A stretch of DNA of 64,000 bases from a virus. The notes under the pieces are model-generated. The model was not told where the DNA came from, searched no databases, and saw nothing but the letters and a program-made list of their open reading frames with translations. The position numbers were made by a program, and so were the translations under genes. Shown here piece after piece: positions 54,339 through 62,252 of this stretch. How positions within the stretch are numbered: the stretch's first letter is position 1; each line of letters starts with the position of its first letter. The stretch covers positions 1 through 64,000 of the IMG/VR virus record IMGVR_UViG_3300020027_000004; one strand, 5' to 3'.

Positions 54339-56156
54339 ATGCTCGTTCTAACCGACGGTACCAACCTCTCAGTGGTCGAAGAAACCACCCTCGGGGCCCC
54401 CACGCCACCCACTACAAACTGGCTCACGCTCGAGCCGAACAGCTACGGCAATTACGGGCCGGCGTACAAGAAAGAGCCGCGAGCTCCGATCACGAAGCAC
54501 TTGCAGAGGGTCGGACGCCCGATGCTCGTGGACGAGGACTCGGCGATCCCATTCGAGGGCGACATCACCAAGAACATGATCGACGCGTTCGCGTCGGGCG
54601 TCTATCGCGTGGTGCCGAAGCATTCGGGCGGAACCGGCCAAAGCAAGTTCCCGGTGTCGGCGGTGACCGCGACCGGCTACACGGTTCCCGGGCTCGGCAA
54701 CTTCGCGGAGCGCACACTGATCGTGGCGCGCGGCTTTCGCAATCCGCTGAACAACGGTCCCAAGATGGTGGGCCCCGGATCGACGCTCACCGAGACCAAG
54801 ACCGCCGGCCTTGTGATCGAAGCGTCGCCACCGGCGAACGCGGAGATCGAGGTGGTCGGATGGCGCGGGGCTCCCAGCGATCTGGCGCTCGATGCCGATG
54901 GCAACATGACATCCGTCGCGGTCAACTTCACCCAACGCGGGCTCAACCAGTATCAGTGGGTCTACATCGGCGATCCAAACGAGGATCTCCTTGGCTTCGA
55001 TACGGTCGAGTTTCAGGGCGCGGCTCGGCTGTTCGAGATCGCCGCGAACAAACTCACATTCGATCGACGGAGTTGGTACGTGGACCGCGGCGAGCTCGAC
55101 CTCGATACGGTGACCGCGAACGTGGACACGATCATCCAGGCGCGAGATCGCGGGGCGGCGGTGTTCGTCGAGTTCATCAACGATGCGGTTGCCGCTGCTG
55201 GCACCATCGAGGATGACGAGCTCACCAACACGGTCACCATCCACTTCAAGAGCTCGGTTACGGCCACGACCGTGGCGCAGGTCGAAGCGCTGATCGCCAC
55301 GTCCACGCTGATCGAGGTGCAGACCGCGGGAACGGGTGCGACGTCGCTCGCCGCTGGCGATGTCTTGGCTCCGACCCAGCTCGGGTTCGTGGCCGATGGC
55401 GCCGATGCTGGAACCGGCAAGACGATCGACATCTACTACACGCGTTGGTGGCGCAACGTGCACGGCCAGCACGATGACTTTATCCCGGTGTCCTACGCGT
55501 TCGAGATGATGTATCCGAACCTCGGGGCATCCGGCGAAGACAAGTACGAGTACCTGCTCGGCAACATGATCGACGAGTGGGTCTGGAACATCCCGCTGAC
55601 CGCGAAGGCTACGATCAATGCGAGCTTCATCGGCACGCACACGCAAAAGCCGACGGTGACGCGCAAGACGGGACCGGCGTCGGCAATCGAGCCGAACGCC
55701 AACGCCGGCGTGTCGACGGCCACCGACATCCAGCGGCTTCGCATCAGCGACGCGGACGAGCTCGGAGTAGCCTCCGATCTTCAGAGCCTGAAGATCACCA
55801 TCAAGAACAACGTCTCGCCACAGAAGCAGCTCGCGCGGCTCGGCGCGGGTCACATGAACTACGGTTCGCAAGATGTGAGCGTGGAGACCGAGATCATCTT
55901 CACGGATGACGAGCCGATCCTCGCAGTGGTGGACAACCGCCCATGCAACCTGGATGTGCTGGTGCGAAACGACGACTTCGGCGCGCTGATCGACATCCAG
56001 GCGATGACGTTCGACACCACCGATCGCAAGCTCGAGAAGAACAAGAGCATCATCCTCACCTCGAAGACCACCGGCTACATGGACAACCTGTCGGGCTCGA
56101 CCGGATCGCTCTCGATGTTCGGCTATCTGCCGCGGTTGCCGGACGTCACCGAATAG
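54339..56156 (+). CDS. Large tail tube protein (605 aa)
   Basis: AAGGAG 13 bases upstream. The first 130 residues match tail-tube proteins (VLTDGTNLSVVEETTLGAPT, SYGNYGPAYKKEPRAPITK, EGDITKNMIDAFASG). The rest contains several beta domains, suggesting decoration or Ig-like insertions; typical tube proteins are only 200-300 aa. It polymerises around the tape measure to form the tail channel. Confidence 0.8.
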   Translation: MLVLTDGTNLSVVEETTLGAPTPPTTNWLTLEPNSYGNYGPAYKKEPRAPITKHLQRVGRPMLVDEDSAIPFEGDITKNMIDAFASGVYRVVPKHSGGTGQSKFPVSAVTATGYTVPGLGNFAERTLIVARGFRNPLNNGPKMVGPGSTLTETKTAGLVIEASPPANAEIEVVGWRGAPSDLALDADGNMTSVAVNFTQRGLNQYQWVYIGDPNEDLLGFDTVEFQGAARLFEIAANKLTFDRRSWYVDRGELDLDTVTANVDTIIQARDRGAAVFVEFINDAVAAAGTIEDDELTNTVTIHFKSSVTATTVAQVEALIATSTLIEVQTAGTGATSLAAGDVLAPTQLGFVADGADAGTGKTIDIYYTRWWRNVHGQHDDFIPVSYAFEMMYPNLGASGEDKYEYLLGNMIDEWVWNIPLTAKATINASFIGTHTQKPTVTRKTGPASAIEPNANAGVSTATDIQRLRISDADELGVASDLQSLKITIKNNVSPQKQLARLGAGHMNYGSQDVSVETEIIFTDDEPILAVVDNRPCNLDVLVRNDDFGALIDIQAMTFDTTDRKLEKNKSIILTSKTTGYMDNLSGSTGSLSMFGYLPRLPDVTE

Positions 56157-56260
56157 TCGGCGCGGCCGCGCTGGCTACCGCCTGATCGAAGGCGGTTCCG
56201 AGGAGCCCCTGGGCTCACCGGCAAGCGGCGCCCACAAAAGCTACCGCTCGACACCGAGGC

Positions 56261-56294
56261 GGCCACCCGTGCACAGGGTGGCCGTTCTCCTTTT
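56261..56294 (+). terminator. Intrinsic terminator after the tail tube gene
   Basis: GGCCACCC (56261-56268) pairs with GGGTGGCC (56276-56283), seven-base loop, followed by gttctcctttt. Confidence 0.85.
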
Positions 56295-56345
56295 CGGAAC
56301 GCGTCGCACGGCGCCGGCGGGACGCGACCCGTCGCTCCGAGCAGC

Positions 56346-56639
56346 TCAGCCGCGCTTCCAAACATCGAGCGCAGCGGTGAAGGCTGCCAGCGCGAGCTCG
56401 CCGCGAGGAGCGATACGATACGGACGCCGCGGCGGACCGCTCTCGCCTGCGGGCGTCGGGGCGTTGCGGACCACCACCAACCCCTTCTCCTCCATGCGCC
56501 CGAGAAGCACATAGATTGCGTTCTTTGAGAGAACGCCGCGCGACCGCTTCACGAGCTCGAGCCCGTAGAGATCTCCGGTCGTCAACTGCGTTAGAACGAT
56601 CCGCTCCGATGTGCTCAAGCTAGGTGGAATGCCGCGCAT
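56346..56639 (-). CDS. PadR-family winged-helix regulator (97 aa)
   Basis: ERIVLTQLTTGDLYGLELVKRSRGVLSKNAIYVLLGRMEEKGLV, given here in parts: LYGLELVKRS, KNAIYVLLGRMEEKGLV and the wing RRPYRIAPRGELAL. This is the PadR wHTH followed by a short helix. It lies in reverse inside the tail operon, so it is a separate regulatory insertion (moron) with its own promoter. Confidence 0.8.
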   Translation of the reverse strand: MRGIPPSLSTSERIVLTQLTTGDLYGLELVKRSRGVLSKNAIYVLLGRMEEKGLVVVRNAPTPAGESGPPRRPYRIAPRGELALAAFTAALDVWKRG

Positions 56640-56647
56640 CTAACGCC

Positions 56648-56657
56648 ACGCTAGCAT
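56648..56657. promoter_or_regulatory. Divergent -10 elements around a GCTAGC centre
   Basis: Minus strand TAGCGT (56648-56653) is eight bases before ATG 56639; plus strand TAGCAT (56652-56657) faces the chaperone gene. Confidence 0.45.
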
Positions 56658-56723
56658 CTAACGGCAGGACAGACATGGCGATACAGGATCGACAGGATCG
56701 ATTCGACGTGCGATTGCTCGTGC

Positions 56724-57161
56724 ATGGCATTCGGCAAGATTCGCAACGCGGGTCTGATTCCCGGCAAGACCGTTCCGCTCGTCCTCAACATGTTGCCAGG
56801 CGAACCGGTGGTGAATGTCGAGCACCTCGGCACGTCCAACACGAGCTTCATCAACGATCAGGTTGCGAGGGCAAGCCACCACAAGGCGGTGACGAGAACT
56901 GCGTCCACTGGCGCGCCGATGTCCGAACTCGAGCGCGAGCGAGTAGACCGCGAAAATCGCGAGTTCATCATCAAGCATGTCATCCGCAAGCTGGAGGCGA
57001 AGCACGACGACGGACGTGATGCGACCGATGCAGATATCCCGGAGTTCGTGCAGAGCCTGCCGCCGGATGTCGTGACCACGATTCTCGTGTTCGCATTCAA
57101 CGCGGAGAACTTCCGCGAGCGCGTCATCGAGAGCGCGCCGAAGGCTCTCGCGGAAAAATAG
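56724..57161 (+). CDS. Tail-assembly chaperone (145 aa), frameshift donor
   Basis: Helical C-terminal region (REFIIKHVIRKLEAKHDD, LPPDVVTTILVFAFNAENF, ESAPKALAEK). It ends GCG GAA AAA TAG. Position before the tape measure and the linked downstream frame identify it as the G-type chaperone, which coats the tape measure during assembly. No Shine-Dalgarno site is seen before ATG 56724. Confidence 0.75.
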   Translation: MAFGKIRNAGLIPGKTVPLVLNMLPGEPVVNVEHLGTSNTSFINDQVARASHHKAVTRTASTGAPMSELERERVDRENREFIIKHVIRKLEAKHDDGRDATDADIPEFVQSLPPDVVTTILVFAFNAENFRERVIESAPKALAEK

Positions 57162-57568
57162 TTGCCCGTCTCGACTGGGAGTCGGAGGCCGGCGACATCC
57201 GCCGGTCGATCGAGCAGGGCAAAAAGAAGAAGCCACCGCGGAAGCCGACCGCCGACCAAGTAGCATTCCTCGAGTCCGAGCCGGAACTCGATGGTGGATG
57301 CTTGATCATTACGCGCGCTTACCGCGAGCTGTCGACGTGCCGCAGCTACGGAATGGGCATCGGGCCGATACCTTGGTGGTGCATGGTAGCGTGGTGCGAC
57401 TGGAACGATCTCGACCGCGACATCGCCGAACACCTGATCACAGTCATCATGATCGTCGACAACGAGATCGTTAGCCGCGCAGCCGCTCGAGCGAAGGCTC
57501 GACATCCGGCCACCGGCCAAGAGAAGCCACCTGCGCCACCGCGAGCGGTGAGGAGGCGACCGAGATAG
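57158..57568 (+). CDS. Frameshifted chaperone C-terminal part (T domain, 136 aa)
   Basis: Continuous frame from ATA 57158 (one base before the chaperone stop) without an ATG, GTG or early TTG start. It encodes IVARLDWESEAGDIRRSIEQ, then a lysine-rich link (GKKKKPPRKP) and a helical domain (DNEIVSRAAARAKARHP). A -1 slip on the five A residues at 57154-57158 would create a 281-residue fusion, as in lambda G/GT. Confidence 0.75.
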   Translation: MVARLDWESEAGDIRRSIEQGKKKKPPRKPTADQVAFLESEPELDGGCLIITRAYRELSTCRSYGMGIGPIPWWCMVAWCDWNDLDRDIAEHLITVIMIVDNEIVSRAAARAKARHPATGQEKPPAPPRAVRRRPR

Positions 57569-57570
57569 CC

Positions 57571-60249
57571 ATGTCGTTCGACTTTCAAATCAAGGCTGAC
57601 CCGTCGCAGGCCATCGCGGCATCGAAGCAACTCGAAGACCGGCTTCATGGCATCGAAACGAAGGCAACCGCAACCGGACGCGCTGTTGATGGTGCGTTCA
57701 AGACGCAGGCGTTTCGCGATGCATCTGGCCGCTTCCTTGCGACATCGGTATCGGTATCCTCATTGCGTACTGGCGTCCAGAACGCTGCGGTTGCTTCCGA
57801 GGTGTACAACGCGCGGCTCCGCGCCAGCGTGGTGCACTCGCAGCAGCTGGCCCAGCAAACGAGCGCGCTGGAGAAAGGGTTCGCCCAACTCGCGGAGCAG
57901 CTCCAGCGCGAAAAGGACATGCTCGACACCATCCACGGGCCCGCGCTTCGTCATCAGCAAGACCTGATGACGCTCGATGCACTCTACCGCCGTGGTTCGA
58001 TCTCCGCGCGCGAGCTTGTGGAGCAACAGCGCAAGCTGATGGTGGGCCGGTTCGGCTCTGGCGGACCTGCGGGCATCGCGCCGGCGTTCACCAACGATGC
58101 AGCCGCATCCGCTGGTCGTAACCCGTTCGGCGGTGGAGCCTTCGCTGGAGCTGGCGCATCGGTGAGCTCGCTCGCTGCACCGGTGGCGGTGGCCGCTGCA
58201 ACGATCAAGGTCGCGGAACTCGCTGACGACTACCAGGCGCTCCAGAATCGTCTCCGCGGCGTGTCCGATGGTGAGGACCAGGTGGCGGCCGCGATGTTGC
58301 GCGCGCACGACATCGCAGGCACGACATACCAGAGCACCGCCACCGTCGTGGAGGCGTATGCGTCGATGAAGAACGCCACCGAGGACATCGGTTTGACGAG
58401 CGCACAGACCTTCGTTCTCGTCGAGAACCTCGGCAAAGCCGTTCGCGCCGGCGGACGCGACGGAGCCACCTCTGCGGCTGGCATGATGCAATTCACGCAA
58501 GCGCTCCAGAGCGGCCGGCTCGGCGGTGACGAGTTCCGGTCGGTGATGGAGAACCTGCCCGGTGTCGTCGAGGTGCTCACGAAGGGGCTAGGTAAGACGA
58601 AAGCCGAACTCCGCCTGATGGCCGAGCAAGGGCTCATCACCGACAAGGTGCTGGTCAAGCTTTTCCTCGAGTCGAACGCGGGTCTGGACTCGGTGAACAA
58701 CCGCCTCACCAAGATGCGACCGACGATGTCTCAGGGGTGGCAGGGGCTCAAGAACGACGTTACCGGCTGGGTCGGCGAGGCGTTCCAGTGGGCCGATGAC
58801 AAGTTCAACGCGGCCAACATCGCAACTCTTGAGTATTGGCGCGGTGAGGCCGAGCGCGTGAACAAGGCAATCGCCGAACTCACCGCCACCGAACGAGCTC
58901 GGTGGCTCTCGATGGGACAGGGTACCGAGCAGGAGCGAGTGGCGGCTGGCGTGGTGGTCGATGCGATCGATCTCGAGGTTCGCTCGCTCGAATTGCTCGA
59001 CAATAAGTCGGTCGATGTCGTGCTCCGGCTCATCCGTCTGAAGGCTCAGCACAACGAGGCCGCAAAGGAGATGGCCACGGCCAAGGCGGCCGCGGACAAA
59101 TTCGCCAAGTCGCTACAAGATCTGCTCAAGTTCGGCGATGCCGCAGCGCCGAGTGTCACCAAGGGGATGGACACAATCGCCGCTGGCATCGAGGCCACGA
59201 ACCAGGTGGTTGGCAACTGGACATCATCCTTGCGCGGCGCGACCGGCGAGCTCTCACGCGAGGGGAAGTTACTCAAGGAGATCGAGGGCCCGCTCAAGGA
59301 GTACACGGCGAACACCGCCAGCCTCGAAGGCTTGCTCGAGCGCGGCCGCATCACCGCATCGCAGTATGACGCGCAACTCCGCAAGCTGATCGATACGTAC
59401 GCTGGCAGCGAGATTCGTCAGCTTCTCGATTTTTCGACGAAGCCGGTGCAGATGATCTCCACCGCGAAAGGCAACGTGCCGCGCGCCTCGTTCGAGGCGG
59501 ACCAGCGGACCACGCGCGAATCCGACGCGAAGGTCGATGAGATCTTCACGGACACCTCGTGGCAAGCGCAGGCGGTCCCGCAGTTCCAGGCCATCAACGC
59601 CGAAGTCAACGCGATGGGAGACGCCGCCGGTCGCGTGTTGAACGTGCTCTCGCAGAACAACGAGCAAACCACGCTCTGGCGCCTGAAGATGGAGTCACTC
59701 GGCGAGACGTTCGATGAACGTGTGGTGCGTGGTGTCGAGGGTGGTCTAAACAAGATCTGGGCGGACGTTTCCGACGTGAGCGGCCAGGTCGAATCGATGA
59801 TGGTCGGAGCGTTTGGCAAGATCGAGGACTCGATCGTTGGGATGGTCACCACTGGGAAGTTCGAGTGGAAGGGCATGGTCGATCAGATGCTGCAAGACCT
59901 CACTCGTCTTGCTCTGCGCCAGCTCATCATGTCCGGTCTCAACGCTACCGGGATCATGCCAGCGCTTTCGTTCGGTGGCGCGCATGCGACTGGCGGTAGC
60001 TACACCGTTGGCGGCTCGGGCGGCAGTGATTCACAGCCGGTGCTGTTCCATCTCACGCCAGGAGAGCGCGTCGACTTCACGCCCAAGGGTGAATCGCCGG
60101 GTGGCGGTGGCTCGACGAGCAACACGACGATCATTCAGTTCGACAAGCGCGACCTGCTGCCGTTCCTAAACACCCCGGACGGCAAGCGCGAGCTCCACAG
60201 CTTCGTTCGCTCCAACCCGGCCATGATTCGCTCGCTGATCGGGAATTGA
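57571..60249 (+). CDS. Tape measure protein (892 aa)
   Basis: N-terminal coiled coil (1-200), then the TMP domain: LADDYQALQNRLRGVSDGED, VVEAYASMKNATEDIGLTSA, GGDEFRSVMENLPGVVEVLT, SQGWQGLKNDVTGWVGEAF. A central helical part (390-650) and a C-terminus like lambda H (LTRLALRQLIMSGLNATGIM, GGSYTVGGSGGSDSQPVLFH, LTPGERVDFTPKGE) follow. It sets tail length and is ejected into the host. Confidence 0.93.
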   Translation: MSFDFQIKADPSQAIAASKQLEDRLHGIETKATATGRAVDGAFKTQAFRDASGRFLATSVSVSSLRTGVQNAAVASEVYNARLRASVVHSQQLAQQTSALEKGFAQLAEQLQREKDMLDTIHGPALRHQQDLMTLDALYRRGSISARELVEQQRKLMVGRFGSGGPAGIAPAFTNDAAASAGRNPFGGGAFAGAGASVSSLAAPVAVAAATIKVAELADDYQALQNRLRGVSDGEDQVAAAMLRAHDIAGTTYQSTATVVEAYASMKNATEDIGLTSAQTFVLVENLGKAVRAGGRDGATSAAGMMQFTQALQSGRLGGDEFRSVMENLPGVVEVLTKGLGKTKAELRLMAEQGLITDKVLVKLFLESNAGLDSVNNRLTKMRPTMSQGWQGLKNDVTGWVGEAFQWADDKFNAANIATLEYWRGEAERVNKAIAELTATERARWLSMGQGTEQERVAAGVVVDAIDLEVRSLELLDNKSVDVVLRLIRLKAQHNEAAKEMATAKAAADKFAKSLQDLLKFGDAAAPSVTKGMDTIAAGIEATNQVVGNWTSSLRGATGELSREGKLLKEIEGPLKEYTANTASLEGLLERGRITASQYDAQLRKLIDTYAGSEIRQLLDFSTKPVQMISTAKGNVPRASFEADQRTTRESDAKVDEIFTDTSWQAQAVPQFQAINAEVNAMGDAAGRVLNVLSQNNEQTTLWRLKMESLGETFDERVVRGVEGGLNKIWADVSDVSGQVESMMVGAFGKIEDSIVGMVTTGKFEWKGMVDQMLQDLTRLALRQLIMSGLNATGIMPALSFGGAHATGGSYTVGGSGGSDSQPVLFHLTPGERVDFTPKGESPGGGGSTSNTTIIQFDKRDLLPFLNTPDGKRELHSFVRSNPAMIRSLIGN

Positions 60250-60252
60250 CCC

Positions 60253-61149
60253 ATGGCGATCGACACTGACGCGACAAGCGGTAAGGGCGTGCCGAGCTCG
60301 GGCTCGCAATGGGCCGAAGCACTAGCTCGGCTGTCGAGCCCGCTCCATCACTGGGATTGCCAGGATACGGCGAGTCCGCTGGTCGACTCGATCAATGCGG
60401 CTGACCTAGCGTGGGGCGGTGCAACGGCTGCGTATCAGAAGACGATTCCCGGATGGACCCGCAAGGGAGTCGGCTACGGCAGCGGCAGTGCGGGTGGGTG
60501 GGTCGGAACTGGCGTTGGCACTGATCCATCACTCGGCGATGACGGCTCCGGCCCGGGCTCGGTGCTGATCTTCATGCTCGGTCGCCAGCGTATCACCGGG
60601 CCGCCCGCTGGAGGATTCGATCCACCCGGCGGTTTCTCGCCACCGGATGCCTATTCGTACTCCGTCATCTACAGCAACCTTTGGCTTTCGGTCGGCACCA
60701 TCACCGCCAGCTTGACCAACAGCCAAACGAGATATCGCGTGGTCTCGGGCGGAGTTTCGAAAGTCGTCCTCGCGACACCGGACGACTCGCACGCCGATGA
60801 TGCTGTCCACGCGTTCTTGATGCAGGCCCGTGAGCTAGATGTGAACTCGGTTGAGATCTCGCTCGATACGGATCTCGTCAGTCTCGAGGTGCAGGCCGGG
60901 ACGGCGCCGAGCCCCGTGCAACTCGATGCCGTGAGCTCGTTCACGCTTCAAGCGAATCACGAGATCGGGGGGCCTATCAACTTCGATTACCTTGATTGCT
61001 GGATCTGGCGAGGCGTTGCTCCGCTCGATGCTGACGAGCGCAACGACTTGCTCGTCACGCTCGGCTATCGAACTCCATCTGTGGGTGGAAGCGGGACGGT
61101 GATAGGCTCGCGCGTGATTGGGTCTCCCCTCATCAGGAAGCATCGATGA
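60253..61149 (+). CDS. LamG-like virion surface protein (298 aa), paralogue of 62253
   Basis: MAIDTDATSGKGVPSSGSQW, LHHWDCQDTASPLVDSINAA, YQKTIPGWTRKGVGYGSGSA and a beta-sandwich ending DYLDCWIWRGVAPLDADERN. The same modules recur at 62253, so one copy arose by duplication. Probable tail tip or fibre adhesin. Confidence 0.7.
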   Translation: MAIDTDATSGKGVPSSGSQWAEALARLSSPLHHWDCQDTASPLVDSINAADLAWGGATAAYQKTIPGWTRKGVGYGSGSAGGWVGTGVGTDPSLGDDGSGPGSVLIFMLGRQRITGPPAGGFDPPGGFSPPDAYSYSVIYSNLWLSVGTITASLTNSQTRYRVVSGGVSKVVLATPDDSHADDAVHAFLMQARELDVNSVEISLDTDLVSLEVQAGTAPSPVQLDAVSSFTLQANHEIGGPINFDYLDCWIWRGVAPLDADERNDLLVTLGYRTPSVGGSGTVIGSRVIGSPLIRKHR

Positions 61150-62243
61150 TAATCAAGCTCGCGGATACGGTTCGGTTCTGCTTCGGCACCTCGGATGCTG
61201 CCGGAGTGGCGACCGACGCGGACTCCACGCCGAGCGTGGTCGTGCTCGAGCAGGGAACCGCTCTCGGCTACTCGCCGACGGTCACGAACATCGCCACCGG
61301 GCTCTATGAGGTAGCGATCGAGTGCTCTGGTGCCAACGGTTTCGACGCCGAGAAGGAATACAGCGCCTACGCCGAAGCGATCGTTGGCGGTGACACCGGC
61401 CGTGATGGCATCGGCTCGTGGCGTGTCGTCGCGGAGGACCTCGCCGACGTCTTGGCGCGCGTCACGAGCGTTCGAGCTGGGTACCTCGACAATCTCAACG
61501 TGGGTGGGGCGCTCGCGAGCTCAGCCGAGGTGCTGGCGATCCAGAACAACACCCGTGTGTCGCGCAGCGTGCCCGACCGCATCGCCATCCCGAACGCGGG
61601 CTCGCGCACCTACCGCGTGGAGATCATGCTCTACGATGATGCCGGCAACATGGAGGCCCCGGACTCGGCTCCCACGATCGCGCTCGTTAACCAGGCCGGC
61701 ACGAGTCGCACCTCGAGGCTCGACAGCACGACGATGGCTCTCATCGCCCCTGGCCACTACCGATCGATCTACACGTCAACCGCGGGCGATGCGGTGGAGC
61801 AACTCCTGTGGACGTTCTCCGTGCTCGAAGGTGCGGTGACGCGCCTCTACCCCGCGGCGTCATCGGTCGAGGCGGAGGCGAGCTCGGCGCCGAGCGTCAA
61901 CGTCACCCAGTGGAACGGTACCGCGGTTGCGGCTCCGACCGTCGCCGGCATCCCGAAGGTGGAGCTCGCATCGATGGCGACGGATGCGATCAGTGCTGCT
62001 GGTGTGAGCGCAGCCGCGGTGACGAAGATCGCCACCGGTATCTGGGCTGCGGTGAGCGAAGGCTCCGCGACCTACGGCGATTCGATCCGGTATCTCGCCG
62101 GTGTCGTCGGCGGGAAGGTTCAGAACTTCCTCACCGGCACGCTCGTGTTCAAGAGCCCGTTCAATCCGGCCAAGACCCGCGCCACCGTCACGTGTGACGA
62201 GACCGGACGCTTGAGCTCGACGCCAGGCGACCTCACGCCATAG
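61146..62243 (+). CDS. Virion/tail-tip protein with Ig-like domains (365 aa)
   Basis: ATG overlaps the previous TGA. Several beta domains (VVVLEQGTALGYSPTVTNIA; TYRVEIMLYDDAGNMEAPDS; LDSTTMALIAPGHYRSIYTS) and a repetitive Ala/Val/Thr stretch near residue 280, suggesting a BppU-like or Ig-like surface protein. It sits between two paralogous adhesin genes. Confidence 0.6.
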   Translation: MIIKLADTVRFCFGTSDAAGVATDADSTPSVVVLEQGTALGYSPTVTNIATGLYEVAIECSGANGFDAEKEYSAYAEAIVGGDTGRDGIGSWRVVAEDLADVLARVTSVRAGYLDNLNVGGALASSAEVLAIQNNTRVSRSVPDRIAIPNAGSRTYRVEIMLYDDAGNMEAPDSAPTIALVNQAGTSRTSRLDSTTMALIAPGHYRSIYTSTAGDAVEQLLWTFSVLEGAVTRLYPAASSVEAEASSAPSVNVTQWNGTAVAAPTVAGIPKVELASMATDAISAAGVSAAAVTKIATGIWAAVSEGSATYGDSIRYLAGVVGGKVQNFLTGTLVFKSPFNPAKTRATVTCDETGRLSSTPGDLTP

Positions 62244-62252
62244 GAGAGCGCG

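Noticed and set aside
54369-55871. 500-codon minus-strand open frame opposite the tail tube gene
   Set aside because: Antisense shadow; the plus strand encodes a recognisable tail protein.
56675-57019. Frame starting MAIQDRQDRFDVRLLVHG upstream of the chaperone
   Set aside because: Composition is low-complexity Arg/Gln/His and it is out of frame with the chaperone that carries the frameshift.
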